This document shows positions 27,081-35,874 of a stretch of DNA of 64,000 nt, in pieces. The notes beneath the pieces were generated by a model. The model had not been told where the DNA came from. It worked only from the letters and a program-made list of their open reading frames with translations, and ran no database searches. The stretch is from Planctomycetaceae bacterium (GTDB lineage: Bacteria; Planctomycetota; Planctomycetia; Planctomycetales; Planctomycetaceae). Where the stretch lies: positions 1 through 64,000 of the forward strand of contig JABISG010000154.1 in NCBI GenBank assembly GCA_018699955.1, read 5' to 3'. The position numbers and the translations under genes were made by a program. How positions within the stretch are numbered: the stretch's first letter is position 1; each line of letters opens with the position of its first letter.

Positions 27081-28157
27081 TCACGAAATGTACGTGTCGG
27101 TCGGGCTCGACCCGGCCAGCGCTTTGACGACATCGGACGGCAAGTCGGTCGATTGCAATTCCGGTGCGTGTTGGCCCGCCACGGTGTCTTCGCGCAGCAA
27201 CTCCATCACGTTGCGTTCAATCGTTCGACACAAATTATCGAGCGGAAGATGATCGAGGCGGCGCGTATCGAACGGATTCTGTAATTCCATTCCAATGCGG
27301 TCAAGCGACAGCAACGGGTACGCCATCAGCATCACAAACAGCGGAACGAACAGCAGCCGTGCACTGATGGCGACACCGAGAATCGTTGTACCCGCGAATA
27401 ATTCGTAGTCGAACTGCCCCAGCAATGCGAATGGCAGCGAGACCAGAAACATGAGAATGAAACGGCGAACCTGAATGGCCGACGAGCGGGCTAACGGTGT
27501 ATTGCGGATGCGCTCACAACCGCCCAGATAATCAATGAGTTGACCGCGTTGCTGCTCGGCCTGGAAGAAGGCCATGTGGCTCATTCCGTGGTCGGCCGCA
27601 TGATGCAGCATCCGCGAGAGTTCTCCGCTAACAACGCCCGGCATGTGTTCCGCCTTGGCGATTCGCGCGGTATCGGCTGGTCCCAACAATCGCGACACTT
27701 CCGGCAGTTCACGTTCTTCACGCAAGCTGCGTCGAATCACATGCGGAAATGCCGCCGTCCACAAGACGAATCGCTTTCGCCAATTGGCATCGTCCGGTCC
27801 GTAGTTGAGGGCGGCCACTGCCAGATTGCGACTTTGATTGACGATTCCGCCCCAGAGTTTGCGAGCTTCCCACCAACGGTCGTAGCCGGCATTGGTTCGC
27901 AAGACCAACAGCAAACCCAGCACAGCACCAGCGGCCGAGAACGGCCCCACCGGAACCGAAAGATTGATGTTCCAGAAATGCTGCGTCGCCAGCGCGACAA
28001 TGGCGATGGCCTCGGCAACCAAGCCGAACTTCAGCACGTTCGGCAACACGCGCGGCGTGACCGATCCCTGCAGCATCATCGCCCCGGTCCAGAACGAATA
28101 ACGCAGCGGCCGGACTTCCGGGGTCAATTCCGGTTGAGGTTCATCCATAGAACGCAT
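27081..28157 (-). CDS. Bestrophin-like anion channel
   Basis: 358 residues. RTNAGYDRWWEARKLWGGIVNQSRNLA is the diagnostic bestrophin/UPF0187 segment, with hydrophobic helices before it (FGLVAEAIAIVALAT, LGLLLVL) and at ~235-290. The C-terminal DRIGMELQNPFDTRRLDHLPLDNLC is also conserved. Bacterial homologues such as KpBest form pentameric, mainly cation-conducting channels; selectivity here cannot be read from the sequence. Start at 28157 or six residues earlier/later is uncertain. It is probably a monocistronic gene. Confidence 0.88.
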   Translation of the reverse strand: MRSMDEPQPELTPEVRPLRYSFWTGAMMLQGSVTPRVLPNVLKFGLVAEAIAIVALATQHFWNINLSVPVGPFSAAGAVLGLLLVLRTNAGYDRWWEARKLWGGIVNQSRNLAVAALNYGPDDANWRKRFVLWTAAFPHVIRRSLREERELPEVSRLLGPADTARIAKAEHMPGVVSGELSRMLHHAADHGMSHMAFFQAEQQRGQLIDYLGGCERIRNTPLARSSAIQVRRFILMFLVSLPFALLGQFDYELFAGTTILGVAISARLLFVPLFVMLMAYPLLSLDRIGMELQNPFDTRRLDHLPLDNLCRTIERNVMELLREDTVAGQHAPELQSTDLPSDVVKALAGSSPTDTYIS

Positions 28158-28280
28158 TCCGCTCGAATTTTTGATGAGGCAAAAGGGCCATGGGGATTGG
28201 AAGAAACTCCCAGCCCGGCGCGGGCAGATTGTAGGACATCACGCCGAATCATCCAAGCGTGTTCTCAGTCTCCCGCCGCT

Positions 28281-28664
28281 CTACTCTTCGCGTTCTTCAT
28301 GCCGCACAACTTGCCCGGCTTCGTCGTAGAAGTACCGCACGTCGTGGATTTCGCAAAGATGGCGGGGGAGATCGGCCAGCATTACCGGGACGACAACGAA
28401 TTCGGAGAGGCCAAGCGTAAAAGCGCCAACCATACCCGCACCCTGGGCCGATCCGTGATCTCGGACTTTTCCCCGGAAGCGGAAGTCTTCGTGGACGTGC
28501 TCGGCGTCCTGTCCGCTGGCAATGGGAATTCCCAAGGCTGCATGCACGTCGGCTCGGCGTTCGTAACCGCTGAGATTTCGCCCCGAACTGGCAATGGCGG
28601 CTGAAACACAGCCAGCCGAAGAAACAGCCACGCAGGCCGCGCTCATCAGAATAATGGTCCTCAT
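28281..28664 (-). CDS. Small lipoprotein of unknown function
   Basis: 127 residues with a lipoprotein signal ending in SSAGC (Cys ~19). The ATG at 28664 has a near-perfect GGAGGAG RBS, better than the longer frame from 28715. The mature protein has a hydrophobic stretch (GAGMVGAFTLGLSEFVVVPVML) and a C-terminal HDVRYFYDEAGQVVRHEE. No family was recognised. It has no clear operon partner. Confidence 0.7.
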   Translation of the reverse strand: MRTIILMSAACVAVSSAGCVSAAIASSGRNLSGYERRADVHAALGIPIASGQDAEHVHEDFRFRGKVRDHGSAQGAGMVGAFTLGLSEFVVVPVMLADLPRHLCEIHDVRYFYDEAGQVVRHEEREE

Positions 28665-28783
28665 CACGAGATTCTCCTCCTTGAGAGTCTTGAAAACCGA
28701 GCAACGGAGAAACAAGGCGAATTCGTCAGGAGGATATCACGCGATATCGGGCGGCTTTCTTGGACCGCATTAGCAGTCGCAGG

Positions 28784-28870
28784 GTGTGTAGGGCCGTGCT
28801 GTGCCGGCCGCAATTTATTTATGACGTCGCTCGTTGATCGGCGTCCAGGACACCTGGACCTACCGTCACT
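28784..28870 (+). repeat. GTGTAGGGCCG module (A1) of the mosaic repeat
   Basis: ~86-bp module containing GGCCG/CGGCC and GTCCAGG-ACA-CCTGGAC palindromes. It is followed directly by the core element at 28878-29014. Confidence 0.85.
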
Positions 28871-28877
28871 TGGGAAA

Positions 28878-29014
28878 CGTCATTCCCGCGCAGGCGGGAA
28901 TCCAGTCGGTCCGCGGACAACCGTGCGGCGCGTGTTGGGGGGGGCGTAGGTATGTCGATGATTGTTTTGTGTTATTTGCCGGCTTGCTGGATTCCCGCCT
29001 GCGCGGGAATGACG
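28878..29014. repeat. dRS3-like bounded core element, copy A
   Basis: CGTC + ATTCCC-N8-GGGAAT at 28882-28901, an inner ~89 bp, then the inverted arm ATTCCC-N8-GGGAAT at 28991-29010 + GACG. Copies B and C are at 30497-30632 and 31551-31686. Confidence 0.88.
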
Positions 29015-29098
29015 GTGGGTGGCGGTGCTGTACCGGCCGCAATTTATTTATGGCGTCGCGCGTTGACCGGCGTCCGGGACACCCGGACCTACGCCACT
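29015..29098 (+). repeat. GTGTAGGGCCG module (A2)
   Basis: Diverged second copy flanking core A on the right. It overlaps the last ~17 codons of the minus-strand gene ending at 29048. Confidence 0.8.
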
Positions 29099-30388
29099 CC
29101 GTCGGCAGAACCACCCCAGAATGAACGTCAGCAAGCAGGCCAACCCACCGTACCACCACCACCAATGAGGGGCAGTGGATAAATTGTCGTTTGTGTGCTG
29201 AGACAAATTGCCTTTTGTATGCTGAATGAACGAATTATCCAAAGTATTGCTATGCAGAATGATGGGTTTCCCATCCTCGTACGAATCGTTGACTTCTATG
29301 TTTGTATTCTTCAATGTGTTGCCAACGAACGTTGTGTTCCCACCGCCGATTTGAATCCGCGTTGGTTGTTCAGGATCTTTGGCCTCCACGGTGTTTCCGA
29401 TGACGGTCTGCATCTGGCCACGCAAGTCCATGGCAAGGGCACACTCTCCTCCGAAATCTACGATCAGCACGTTTCCGTTGATTACGTGCCGTTGAGAATC
29501 GGACCACGTTCGGAAGCCAATTCCGAGTTTCCCTCCCTCCCCAACGTGAACGATGTTGCCCAACATCTGAATGGAATCTCCGATGTCGGACCCGATGGCC
29601 ACGTGAGTTTGTTCGGTGATCTTCACATAGTTCCCACGAATGATGCCGGGGCCTACCAGCAATTCGACGGAGTCAGCACCAACGTTACCCAGTACATTGT
29701 CAAGAACGCGGATATCTGAGCCGACCAACATGATGCCAAGCTGATGCGCATTGTGGACTTCACAGTTCTGAACTGTGATGTGCTGTAAGACTTCAGCAGT
29801 CGCCCCGCGAGGGTCACGACAATACGCTTTGATGCCACAGAATTCGAAACGGTCGTGAGCGATTTTGGGGTCGCCTTTACCTTCGCTGTTTTCTCGACGG
29901 TTGGCATCGACGAAGAGATCTCGGACGGTCACATGTTGTACACCCGACCCGATAATGCGAATGACATTCGTATTTTGGTGCAGTGCGAGAATCAACTTCG
30001 TGGCCGGTCCCTGGCCAGCAAGAATCACATTACTGCGTTCTATCAACACCCCCCCCCGCTTGCCGTCAATTTTGCGGATATCGTACGTTCCCTCCGCAAG
30101 CCGAACGGTGCCGCCCGGCTGTGGCAAGGCGGCGATCGCGGCGTTGATTTCTTCCTGGTCCCCAGTGCCATCGCCGACAAAATCTGCCGAGTCCTTCGCG
30201 CGCTGGCTGGAATTCTTGGTCGCTACCGTAATCGTGGCCTTGTGGTGAACTTCGCTTGATTGCGATTCGATTTGGGCCGCTTGAACGTGTGGATGGCAGA
30301 CCAGAGCAAGAGACAACATCGATAGCCAGATCCGCGATCTGAACCGACGTCCAAATCCCAACGCATCAAGCCTAAAAAGCACGACCAT
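29048..30388 (-). CDS. Secreted right-handed beta-helix (pectate-lyase-superfamily-like) protein
   Basis: 446 residues. A long N-terminal export signal (RIWLSMLSLALVCHPHVQA) is followed by FVGDGTGDQEEINAAIAALPQPGG and VRLAEGTYDI, the opening of pectate-lyase-superfamily beta-helices. Repeated coils follow (HITVQNCEVHNAHQLGI, VLDNVLGN, MLGNIVHVGEGG, VIGNTVEAKD, FVGNTLKNTNIEV). A C-terminal hydrophobic segment after WWWWYGG with following arginines suggests a membrane anchor. The final ~17 residues and the stop come from repeat module A2, so the gene end was altered by insertion. The ATG at 30388 is preferred to a TTG at 30427. Enzyme activity is not certain. Confidence 0.75.
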   Translation of the reverse strand: MVVLFRLDALGFGRRFRSRIWLSMLSLALVCHPHVQAAQIESQSSEVHHKATITVATKNSSQRAKDSADFVGDGTGDQEEINAAIAALPQPGGTVRLAEGTYDIRKIDGKRGGVLIERSNVILAGQGPATKLILALHQNTNVIRIIGSGVQHVTVRDLFVDANRRENSEGKGDPKIAHDRFEFCGIKAYCRDPRGATAEVLQHITVQNCEVHNAHQLGIMLVGSDIRVLDNVLGNVGADSVELLVGPGIIRGNYVKITEQTHVAIGSDIGDSIQMLGNIVHVGEGGKLGIGFRTWSDSQRHVINGNVLIVDFGGECALAMDLRGQMQTVIGNTVEAKDPEQPTRIQIGGGNTTFVGNTLKNTNIEVNDSYEDGKPIILHSNTLDNSFIQHTKGNLSQHTNDNLSTAPHWWWWYGGLACLLTFILGWFCRRSGVGPGVPDAGQRATP

Positions 30389-30496
30389 TTCGATCAATCC
30401 GCGCAAGAGAAATTCGACGCCCACCAAACCGTCGTGATACTCTTACATCCCGAATTTTTATGCAACAGCAAGTCAGTAACGTAGCCACTTGGAAAA

Positions 30497-30632
30497 CGTC
30501 ATTCCCGCGCAGGCGGGAATCCAGTCGGTTCGCGGACAACTGTGCGGCGCGTGTTGGGGTGGCGTAGGTATGTCGATCGTTGTCTTGCGTTATTTGCCGG
30601 CTCGCTGGATTCCCGCCTGCGCGGGAAAGACG
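30497..30632. repeat. dRS3-like bounded core element, copy B
   Basis: Arms at 30501-30520 (ATTCCC-N8-GGGAAT) and 30609-30628 (last base changed, GGGAAA). The inner sequence is nearly the same as copy A. Confidence 0.88.
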
Positions 30633-30645
30633 AGTAGGACCGGTG

Positions 30646-30731
30646 GTGTGTAGGGCCGTGCTGTGCCGGCCGCAATCTATTTATGACGTCGCTCGTTAAT
30701 CGGCGTCCGGGACACCCGGACCCACGTCACT
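30646..30731 (+). repeat. GTGTAGGGCCG module (B)
   Basis: Follows core B after 13 bp and ends 25 bp before the stop of the minus-strand LRR gene. Confidence 0.85.
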
Positions 30732-30755
30732 GTATTGCATGAAGGTGCAAGAACA

Positions 30756-31427
30756 TCAATTGGATTTGCGGCGAATCAGGCAATCGGGTAACGCGGCCTG
30801 CAATTTTGCCACGCCCTCGTCGCTGACTTTGGCACCCGAGAGGTAGAGTTTTTCCAAGTTAGACAGCCCTTCGAGATGCTCCAGTCCGGCGTCGGTGACA
30901 TTCGTGTTTTCGAGACCGAGACTCTTCACATTGTCCAAATGTTTGAGATGCACCAGCCCCGCGTCAGTGACTGCGGTTTGGGAGAAGTCCAATTTCTGCA
31001 GCTTCGTGAACCCTTTGAGATGTTCCAGGCCGGCATCGGTGACATTGGTACTGCCGAGATACAGAAGCGTCAAATTGACCAGACCTTTCAGATGCGGCAG
31101 CCCGGCGTCGCTAACCTCGGTTTCGGTGAGGTCCAACTCCTGCATTTCCGTCAGTCCTTTAATATGCACCAGCCCGTCATCGGTGATACCTGTTCTGGAG
31201 AGACCCAGATCGCTCAACTTGGGAAACTCCTTGAGATAGACCAGTTCGGCATCGGTGACTTCGGTCTCGGAAAAGTCTACGCGGAACACATGACCTTCAT
31301 CGCGCTCAATGAAGCCACCCGATTCCTCGATTTCCGCAACCGCCACATCCGTTGGATCGCCCGAACCACACCCCATGACGGCCAACAGCAACACAACGAA
31401 GGAAAAAAATCTCACACCAGCGTTCAT
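30756..31427 (-). CDS. Leucine-rich-repeat lipoprotein
   Basis: 223 residues. The lipoprotein signal ends in LLAVMGC. About seven LRRs of ~24 residues follow the pattern VTDAGLxHLKGLxxLxxLxLSxT, a type common in planctomycete proteins. The C-terminal cap VSDEGVAKLQAALPDCLI is conserved in these proteins. Probably anchored to the outer or cytoplasmic membrane as a binding scaffold; no ligand is known. It is a close relative of the 33.2-kb gene and separated from it only by mosaic repeats. Confidence 0.85.
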   Translation of the reverse strand: MNAGVRFFSFVVLLLAVMGCGSGDPTDVAVAEIEESGGFIERDEGHVFRVDFSETEVTDAELVYLKEFPKLSDLGLSRTGITDDGLVHIKGLTEMQELDLTETEVSDAGLPHLKGLVNLTLLYLGSTNVTDAGLEHLKGFTKLQKLDFSQTAVTDAGLVHLKHLDNVKSLGLENTNVTDAGLEHLEGLSNLEKLYLSGAKVSDEGVAKLQAALPDCLIRRKSN

Positions 31428-31550
31428 TGGGTTTCCTTGGGGCAGAAGAATAAGGCGTCCCGGGAAGGAACATCGGGAAGGGAAAGGTATCAGCAGGTGC
31501 AGGGGGTGTCAAAGCGCAGCGCCGAAGCACGTCCATTCCCGCGCACCTTA

Positions 31551-31686
31551 CGTCATTCCCGCGCAGGCGGGAATCCAGGCGGCTCGCGGACAACCGTGCG
31601 GCGCGTGTTGGGGGGGCGTAGGTAGGTCGATGGTTGTTTTGTGTTATTTGCCGGCTCGCTGGATTCCCGCCTGCGCGGGAAAGACG
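31551..31686. repeat. dRS3-like bounded core element, copy C
   Basis: Arms at 31555-31574 and 31663-31682. A truncated extra left arm (CATTCCCGCGCACC) sits just upstream at ~31533-31546. Confidence 0.88.
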
Positions 31687-31772
31687 GTGTGTAGGGCCGT
31701 GCTGTGCCGGCCGCAATTCATTTATGACGTCGCTCGTTGATCGTCGTCCGGGACACCCGGACCTACGTCACT
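31687..31772 (+). repeat. GTGTAGGGCCG module (C)
   Basis: Directly follows core C. Its CTACGTCACT end contains the reverse-strand TAG stop of the LRR gene ending at 31763. Confidence 0.85.
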
Positions 31773-33247
31773 GGCTCATTGGGTTGATTTGGTCGGAATT
31801 CGCGACTTGGTATGGGGATGCGCGTGGCCCAAATTGTTCTGCCACGAAAGTAGTGATTTGGCAGGGCTGCCTTTAGTTCGTCCATCCCTTTGTCCGTAAT
31901 CAGGGTGTCTGACAGATCGAGATCGACGTCCATCGCCAGACGCTTGAGATGGGGCAGTCCGGCATCTGTAACTTGTGTCTTCGACAATACCAGGCCACAA
32001 AACTCGTTCAACATGTCAGGTTCCACCGGTCCGAATTCAATGTCAGTGATTGGCCATTCGGCGAGGATTGCTAATCCGGCGTCAGTGATCCGTGTGTTAT
32101 GAAGATTAAGACATGGCAGCCCTTGGATGTTAATAAGTCCGGCGTCACTGATTTCAGTTCCGGCAAGACTCAGGTCTACCAGATTCGTCATCTCTTTGAG
32201 ATGCAACAAGCCGGCGTCAGTAATTTGAGTGTCGGCGACATCGAGCCGACGCAAATCAGCCAGTGCACCGAGATATACCAGTCCGTCATTTGTAAGTTGT
32301 GTCCCGGAGAGGTTCAACTCGGAAATCATGGCGAGGTCTTGTAGATGTACCAAGCCGGCATCCGTAATCCGGGTTGCGGAGAGATCGAGAAGGCCCAAGT
32401 CCGTCAGTGCCTTTAGGTGCGCTATTCCGCTATCAGTGAGCTGTGTACCCGAGAGGTTTAGGTTGAATATCTTGCCGAGGCTTTGGAGGTGCATCAGCCC
32501 GGCATCGGTGAACTGTGTATTGGATACGTTCAATGTGTCCAACCAGATCAGCTTTTTGAGATGCACGAGCCCAACACCAGTGACCTGAGTGTCTGCTAAA
32601 TCCAGCCTTTCCAAAAAAGCCAGCTCTTTGAGATTCTCAAGTCCGGTGTCGGTGATGCTTGTGCCAGAGAGATCGAGCGTGTCTAGATATGTCAGCCACT
32701 CAATATGCCCCAGCCCAGCGTCTGTGATTTCTGTGCAGGAGAGATCCAGTAAACGCAACTTAAACAAGCGGCTGAGAGACGCCATGTCGGCATCAGTGGT
32801 CTTGGTATTGAAGACACTTAGACTTTCCAAATAGATCAGCCCTTTGAGATGCGCAAGCCCACTCCCAGTGACGTTGGTGTCAGAGATGTCCAGGCTCCTC
32901 AAACTGATCAACTCATCGAGATGCTCCAGACCGGCGTCTGTGATTTCTGTCTTGTGCAGATTGAGCCGTTTTAGATTCGTGAATTCTGTAAGATGTGCCA
33001 GTTCTTCATCTGTCACTCGCGTACCGGCGAGGCTGACATAGTCGACAGCACGATCGTGGCGTCTCCGAACAATCCCCCCCAGCGCCTTGATTGCAACAAC
33101 GGCTTCGCTCTCTATTTGAATTGGCTTCTTCGATTTGTTCACTCGTTCTTGCGTTGTGCGTGTCGCGGCCTCATCAGACTGTTCGCCACCCGAGCCGCAA
33201 CCGACCAGGATTACCACAATCGCAAAGCATCTAATGTCAACGCTCAT
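31763..33247 (-). CDS. Large leucine-rich-repeat lipoprotein
   Basis: 494 residues with a lipoprotein signal (FAIVVILVGC). About 16 LRRs carry the repeated pattern ITDAGLxHLxxLxxLxxLxLSxTxL. The tail PITDIEFGPVEPDM and KGMDELKAALPNHYF forms a cap like that of the 30.8-kb gene. The ATG at 33247 follows GAGGG, so it is chosen over a start ten residues earlier. The stop codon lies in the mosaic-repeat module at 31687-31772. Role unknown; a surface protein-protein interaction scaffold is likely. Confidence 0.85.
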   Translation of the reverse strand: MSVDIRCFAIVVILVGCGSGGEQSDEAATRTTQERVNKSKKPIQIESEAVVAIKALGGIVRRRHDRAVDYVSLAGTRVTDEELAHLTEFTNLKRLNLHKTEITDAGLEHLDELISLRSLDISDTNVTGSGLAHLKGLIYLESLSVFNTKTTDADMASLSRLFKLRLLDLSCTEITDAGLGHIEWLTYLDTLDLSGTSITDTGLENLKELAFLERLDLADTQVTGVGLVHLKKLIWLDTLNVSNTQFTDAGLMHLQSLGKIFNLNLSGTQLTDSGIAHLKALTDLGLLDLSATRITDAGLVHLQDLAMISELNLSGTQLTNDGLVYLGALADLRRLDVADTQITDAGLLHLKEMTNLVDLSLAGTEISDAGLINIQGLPCLNLHNTRITDAGLAILAEWPITDIEFGPVEPDMLNEFCGLVLSKTQVTDAGLPHLKRLAMDVDLDLSDTLITDKGMDELKAALPNHYFRGRTIWATRIPIPSREFRPNQPNEPVT

Positions 33248-33313
33248 CAGTTGCCCTCGTGGTAAGAAGAATTGCAATCGACGGGATGCCGACAGTGCAT
33301 GACGTCCCGTAAC

Positions 33314-35752
33314 TCACCGCACCATCTCGGAATACCTCGCCACGTCCTGCAGCAGGGCGTACAGGATAATGTTGATCGCGATCTTCTCGGCGTCTTCGGG
33401 GATGTAGCCGGCGCAGGCGACGGAGGCTTGGCGTTCGAGGGCGCAGCTGATGTCGTATTTGCTGTAGATGACTGCGTAGCGGCCGTCGATTTCGATGCCC
33501 TCCAGCACCGGTTCGCCGGGGCGGACTTGCGTGTCGAGCGCGGCGTTTCCGCCGCCGCGGGTGGGAATGCGGCGGCGGACGCGCTTGATGGGATACATCA
33601 CCTTTTCGGTAAACAGGTCGTGCTCGATAGGGATCTGCTTGAATTCCTTGTCGGGAAACATCTCGGCCATCACGTCGCGGAAACTGCGATCGAATTTGCG
33701 ATCGGCACAACAGGCGTCGGCAAACAGCACGCCGCCGCGTTCCAGGTATTTTTTCAGTTGGCCGCGTTCCTTTTTCGCAAAGCCAAAACTGCCGCGGCCG
33801 TGCATGAACAACAGCGGATAACGGTAGATGTTCGGATCGCTGATGGGCAGGTTGCGTTGTTTGGTTGATGCCGCCAGACCGACTTCGCGATTGAGTGCGC
33901 CGAGCAGGTTGCGCAGTGCTTTCGGCGCGACATCCCAACGGCCCGTGTGCCGGATTTTGGCAACTTGCAGGAAACCGCGTTCGACTTTGTCCTGCGTGCC
34001 TCCCTTGATGTCCTGTTCCTGCTGGTCGATTTTGTTTTTCAGTTCGCGCCCGGTCGCATAGGCGACGACGTTCACGCCGATGCGGGTGGCGCGGGTGATC
34101 ATCGTTTTCGCTTCGATGGTGCGCTTGGGCGGGTCCTGCAGCGCCCACTTGTCCCACAGGCAGGCGATGTCGTCGGGCGAATAGACGATGGCCGTTCGGC
34201 AGCCGAAATCAACCCCCTCCAACCGAACGTCGGCTCCTTTCAACGGGAATTGCGAGATGAAAATGGGGTGATCGGGTGATAGAGGTTTGAGTTTGGTGAC
34301 ACCATCGGGAAACATGTCGGCCACCAGTTTGCGAAACGCCGCGTCGAATTCGCCGTTGCAACAATTGACCGCGAAAATGAATCCGCCCTGATCGATGTAC
34401 TCACGAAGCATGATGATCTGTTCTTCGGTGAATGTCGGCGGCAATTCTCCCGAAAGGAACAACACCGGAGCCTGCATCAAATCGCTGACCCCGCCGCCAC
34501 GAGCCGCCTTGTTCATATCGACCACTTGCCAGGTGAGCAGCTTGGGCCACTTGGGTAGGCCGGTGATGAACTGTGTGAGATGCCGGGCGTCGCGGGGATG
34601 GCGATTCCAGTTCTCGCTTTCGATTTTGTCCGCATCGCCACGGTCGGTGGGGAATTTCAACTTGTTGATGAGAACCGGGGCGAGTCCTTTCGAGAGAAAC
34701 AGCAGCGCGAAACTCGTCCCCACAATGGGATCGCTGCCCAAGCCGTTGCCCCGATGCCAATCGCCCGCACCAGGCGATTGGTTGGCGATGAGAAACTCGG
34801 TGCCTTCGCGGTACCAGTCGTGATCGCCAAAGAACCTGCGGCCGGAAAGCCGCCCCGCGCGTTCGAGACCGTAGAGATAATACAACAGCCAACCGCCGCC
34901 CCCACGTCCCGGGGGATTGTGAGTGACGGAGAAATGCCGGGGATGTCCCATCCAGCGAATGCCCAGGTCGAGGTTTTTATCCAGCGGCGTGTCGCCACAG
35001 CAATTTGCGCTGCCGTCGCGATTGAGGTCGTCGGCCTTACGGAGCATGGAGTTGGTGATGCTCAGTGTCGAAATGCCGGCGACGGTCATACTGCCGGTGC
35101 TGGGCGATTGGTTCGCCTTGCCGGTGTATCCCCATCCGCCATCGGAATTTTGCACGTTGCGCCAATGGCGGTCGGTTCGTTCCCACGTGGGGCGATCGAC
35201 CGGGTAGCCCGCTTCGACGGCATCGCGAAGCGCAAGAATGGCATACTGCCCGTTGCTGCGATCCCCGCTGGTGTCGATCAGCGCCTGTGTGACGTGATAC
35301 GACCAGATGCCGGCGTTCGCGCCGGTTTTGATTTGCCCGTTCTCCAGTTTTTGAGCCCAGCTTGCGATCTTCGCCTGATCGCGATTTCCATCCTTGGCGG
35401 CGGCCAACGCCATAATCAGCAGCGAGATATCGTAGGTTTGCGACTCGGAATCCAGGGCGAGCGACCGCAGGAATTTCAACCCTTTGCGCACGGGTGGGTC
35501 ATCGACGGTCTTGCCGGCGTTGATCAGCGCCAGCAACGAGAGGCTGCTGACTCCAACTTTGTGGCTGTCGCCTTGGCGCGATGACCAACTGCCGTCGGCA
35601 TTCTGTTTCCCACTGAGAAATCGCGCCCCGCGATTGATCGACAGGATGACTTTCTTGGCAGAAAGATCGGCGGCGCGTGCCGTCCCGTTCGCCAGGAACA
35701 CGGCTGCCAGCGCGGCAACAACAACGATTCTGCGAATCAACGAACGTTTCAT
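33314..35752 (-). CDS. DUF4159 protein with prenyltransferase/squalene-cyclase-like N-terminal domain
   Basis: 812 residues with a signal peptide (VVVAALAAVFLANGTARA). Residues ~30-400 show alpha/alpha-barrel repeats typical of squalene-hopene cyclase or prenyltransferase-like domains (LSGKQNADGSWSS, NVQNSDGGWGYTG). There is no DxDD cyclase motif in view, so catalysis is doubtful. Two DUF4159-like halves follow, each with an F-x-(N/D)-x-C-C-x-x-x-FD pattern (FAVNCCNGEFDAAFRKL ~450; FADACCADRKFDRSF ~690). This architecture is common and uncharacterised in planctomycetes. It is exported, and probably cell-envelope located. Confidence 0.82.
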   Translation of the reverse strand: MKRSLIRRIVVVAALAAVFLANGTARAADLSAKKVILSINRGARFLSGKQNADGSWSSRQGDSHKVGVSSLSLLALINAGKTVDDPPVRKGLKFLRSLALDSESQTYDISLLIMALAAAKDGNRDQAKIASWAQKLENGQIKTGANAGIWSYHVTQALIDTSGDRSNGQYAILALRDAVEAGYPVDRPTWERTDRHWRNVQNSDGGWGYTGKANQSPSTGSMTVAGISTLSITNSMLRKADDLNRDGSANCCGDTPLDKNLDLGIRWMGHPRHFSVTHNPPGRGGGGWLLYYLYGLERAGRLSGRRFFGDHDWYREGTEFLIANQSPGAGDWHRGNGLGSDPIVGTSFALLFLSKGLAPVLINKLKFPTDRGDADKIESENWNRHPRDARHLTQFITGLPKWPKLLTWQVVDMNKAARGGGVSDLMQAPVLFLSGELPPTFTEEQIIMLREYIDQGGFIFAVNCCNGEFDAAFRKLVADMFPDGVTKLKPLSPDHPIFISQFPLKGADVRLEGVDFGCRTAIVYSPDDIACLWDKWALQDPPKRTIEAKTMITRATRIGVNVVAYATGRELKNKIDQQEQDIKGGTQDKVERGFLQVAKIRHTGRWDVAPKALRNLLGALNREVGLAASTKQRNLPISDPNIYRYPLLFMHGRGSFGFAKKERGQLKKYLERGGVLFADACCADRKFDRSFRDVMAEMFPDKEFKQIPIEHDLFTEKVMYPIKRVRRRIPTRGGGNAALDTQVRPGEPVLEGIEIDGRYAVIYSKYDISCALERQASVACAGYIPEDAEKIAINIILYALLQDVARYSEMVR

Positions 35753-35874
35753 CTGCAGACCCCTACTTGAAGGAAATGACGGACGTTGATTCTATTCGAT
35801 TCCTGTCACATACGACAGTTTATTCTACGGGCGAGGTTTTGCCCCGGCGTGGTCGCGTTCCTCAACCTGCGACA

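Noticed and set aside
27540-28604. 354-residue plus-strand open frame opposite the bestrophin-like and lipoprotein genes
   Set aside because: Antisense to two well supported genes, low-complexity charged composition, no recognisable motif.
28878-31686. Regularly repeated units as a possible CRISPR array
   Set aside because: Only three units spaced 1-1.6 kb apart with genes between; the inner sequence is conserved rather than spacer-like; no cas genes.
31309-31740. 143-residue plus-strand frame across repeats at 31.3-31.7 kb
   Set aside because: It runs antisense to an LRR gene and then through mosaic repeat DNA.
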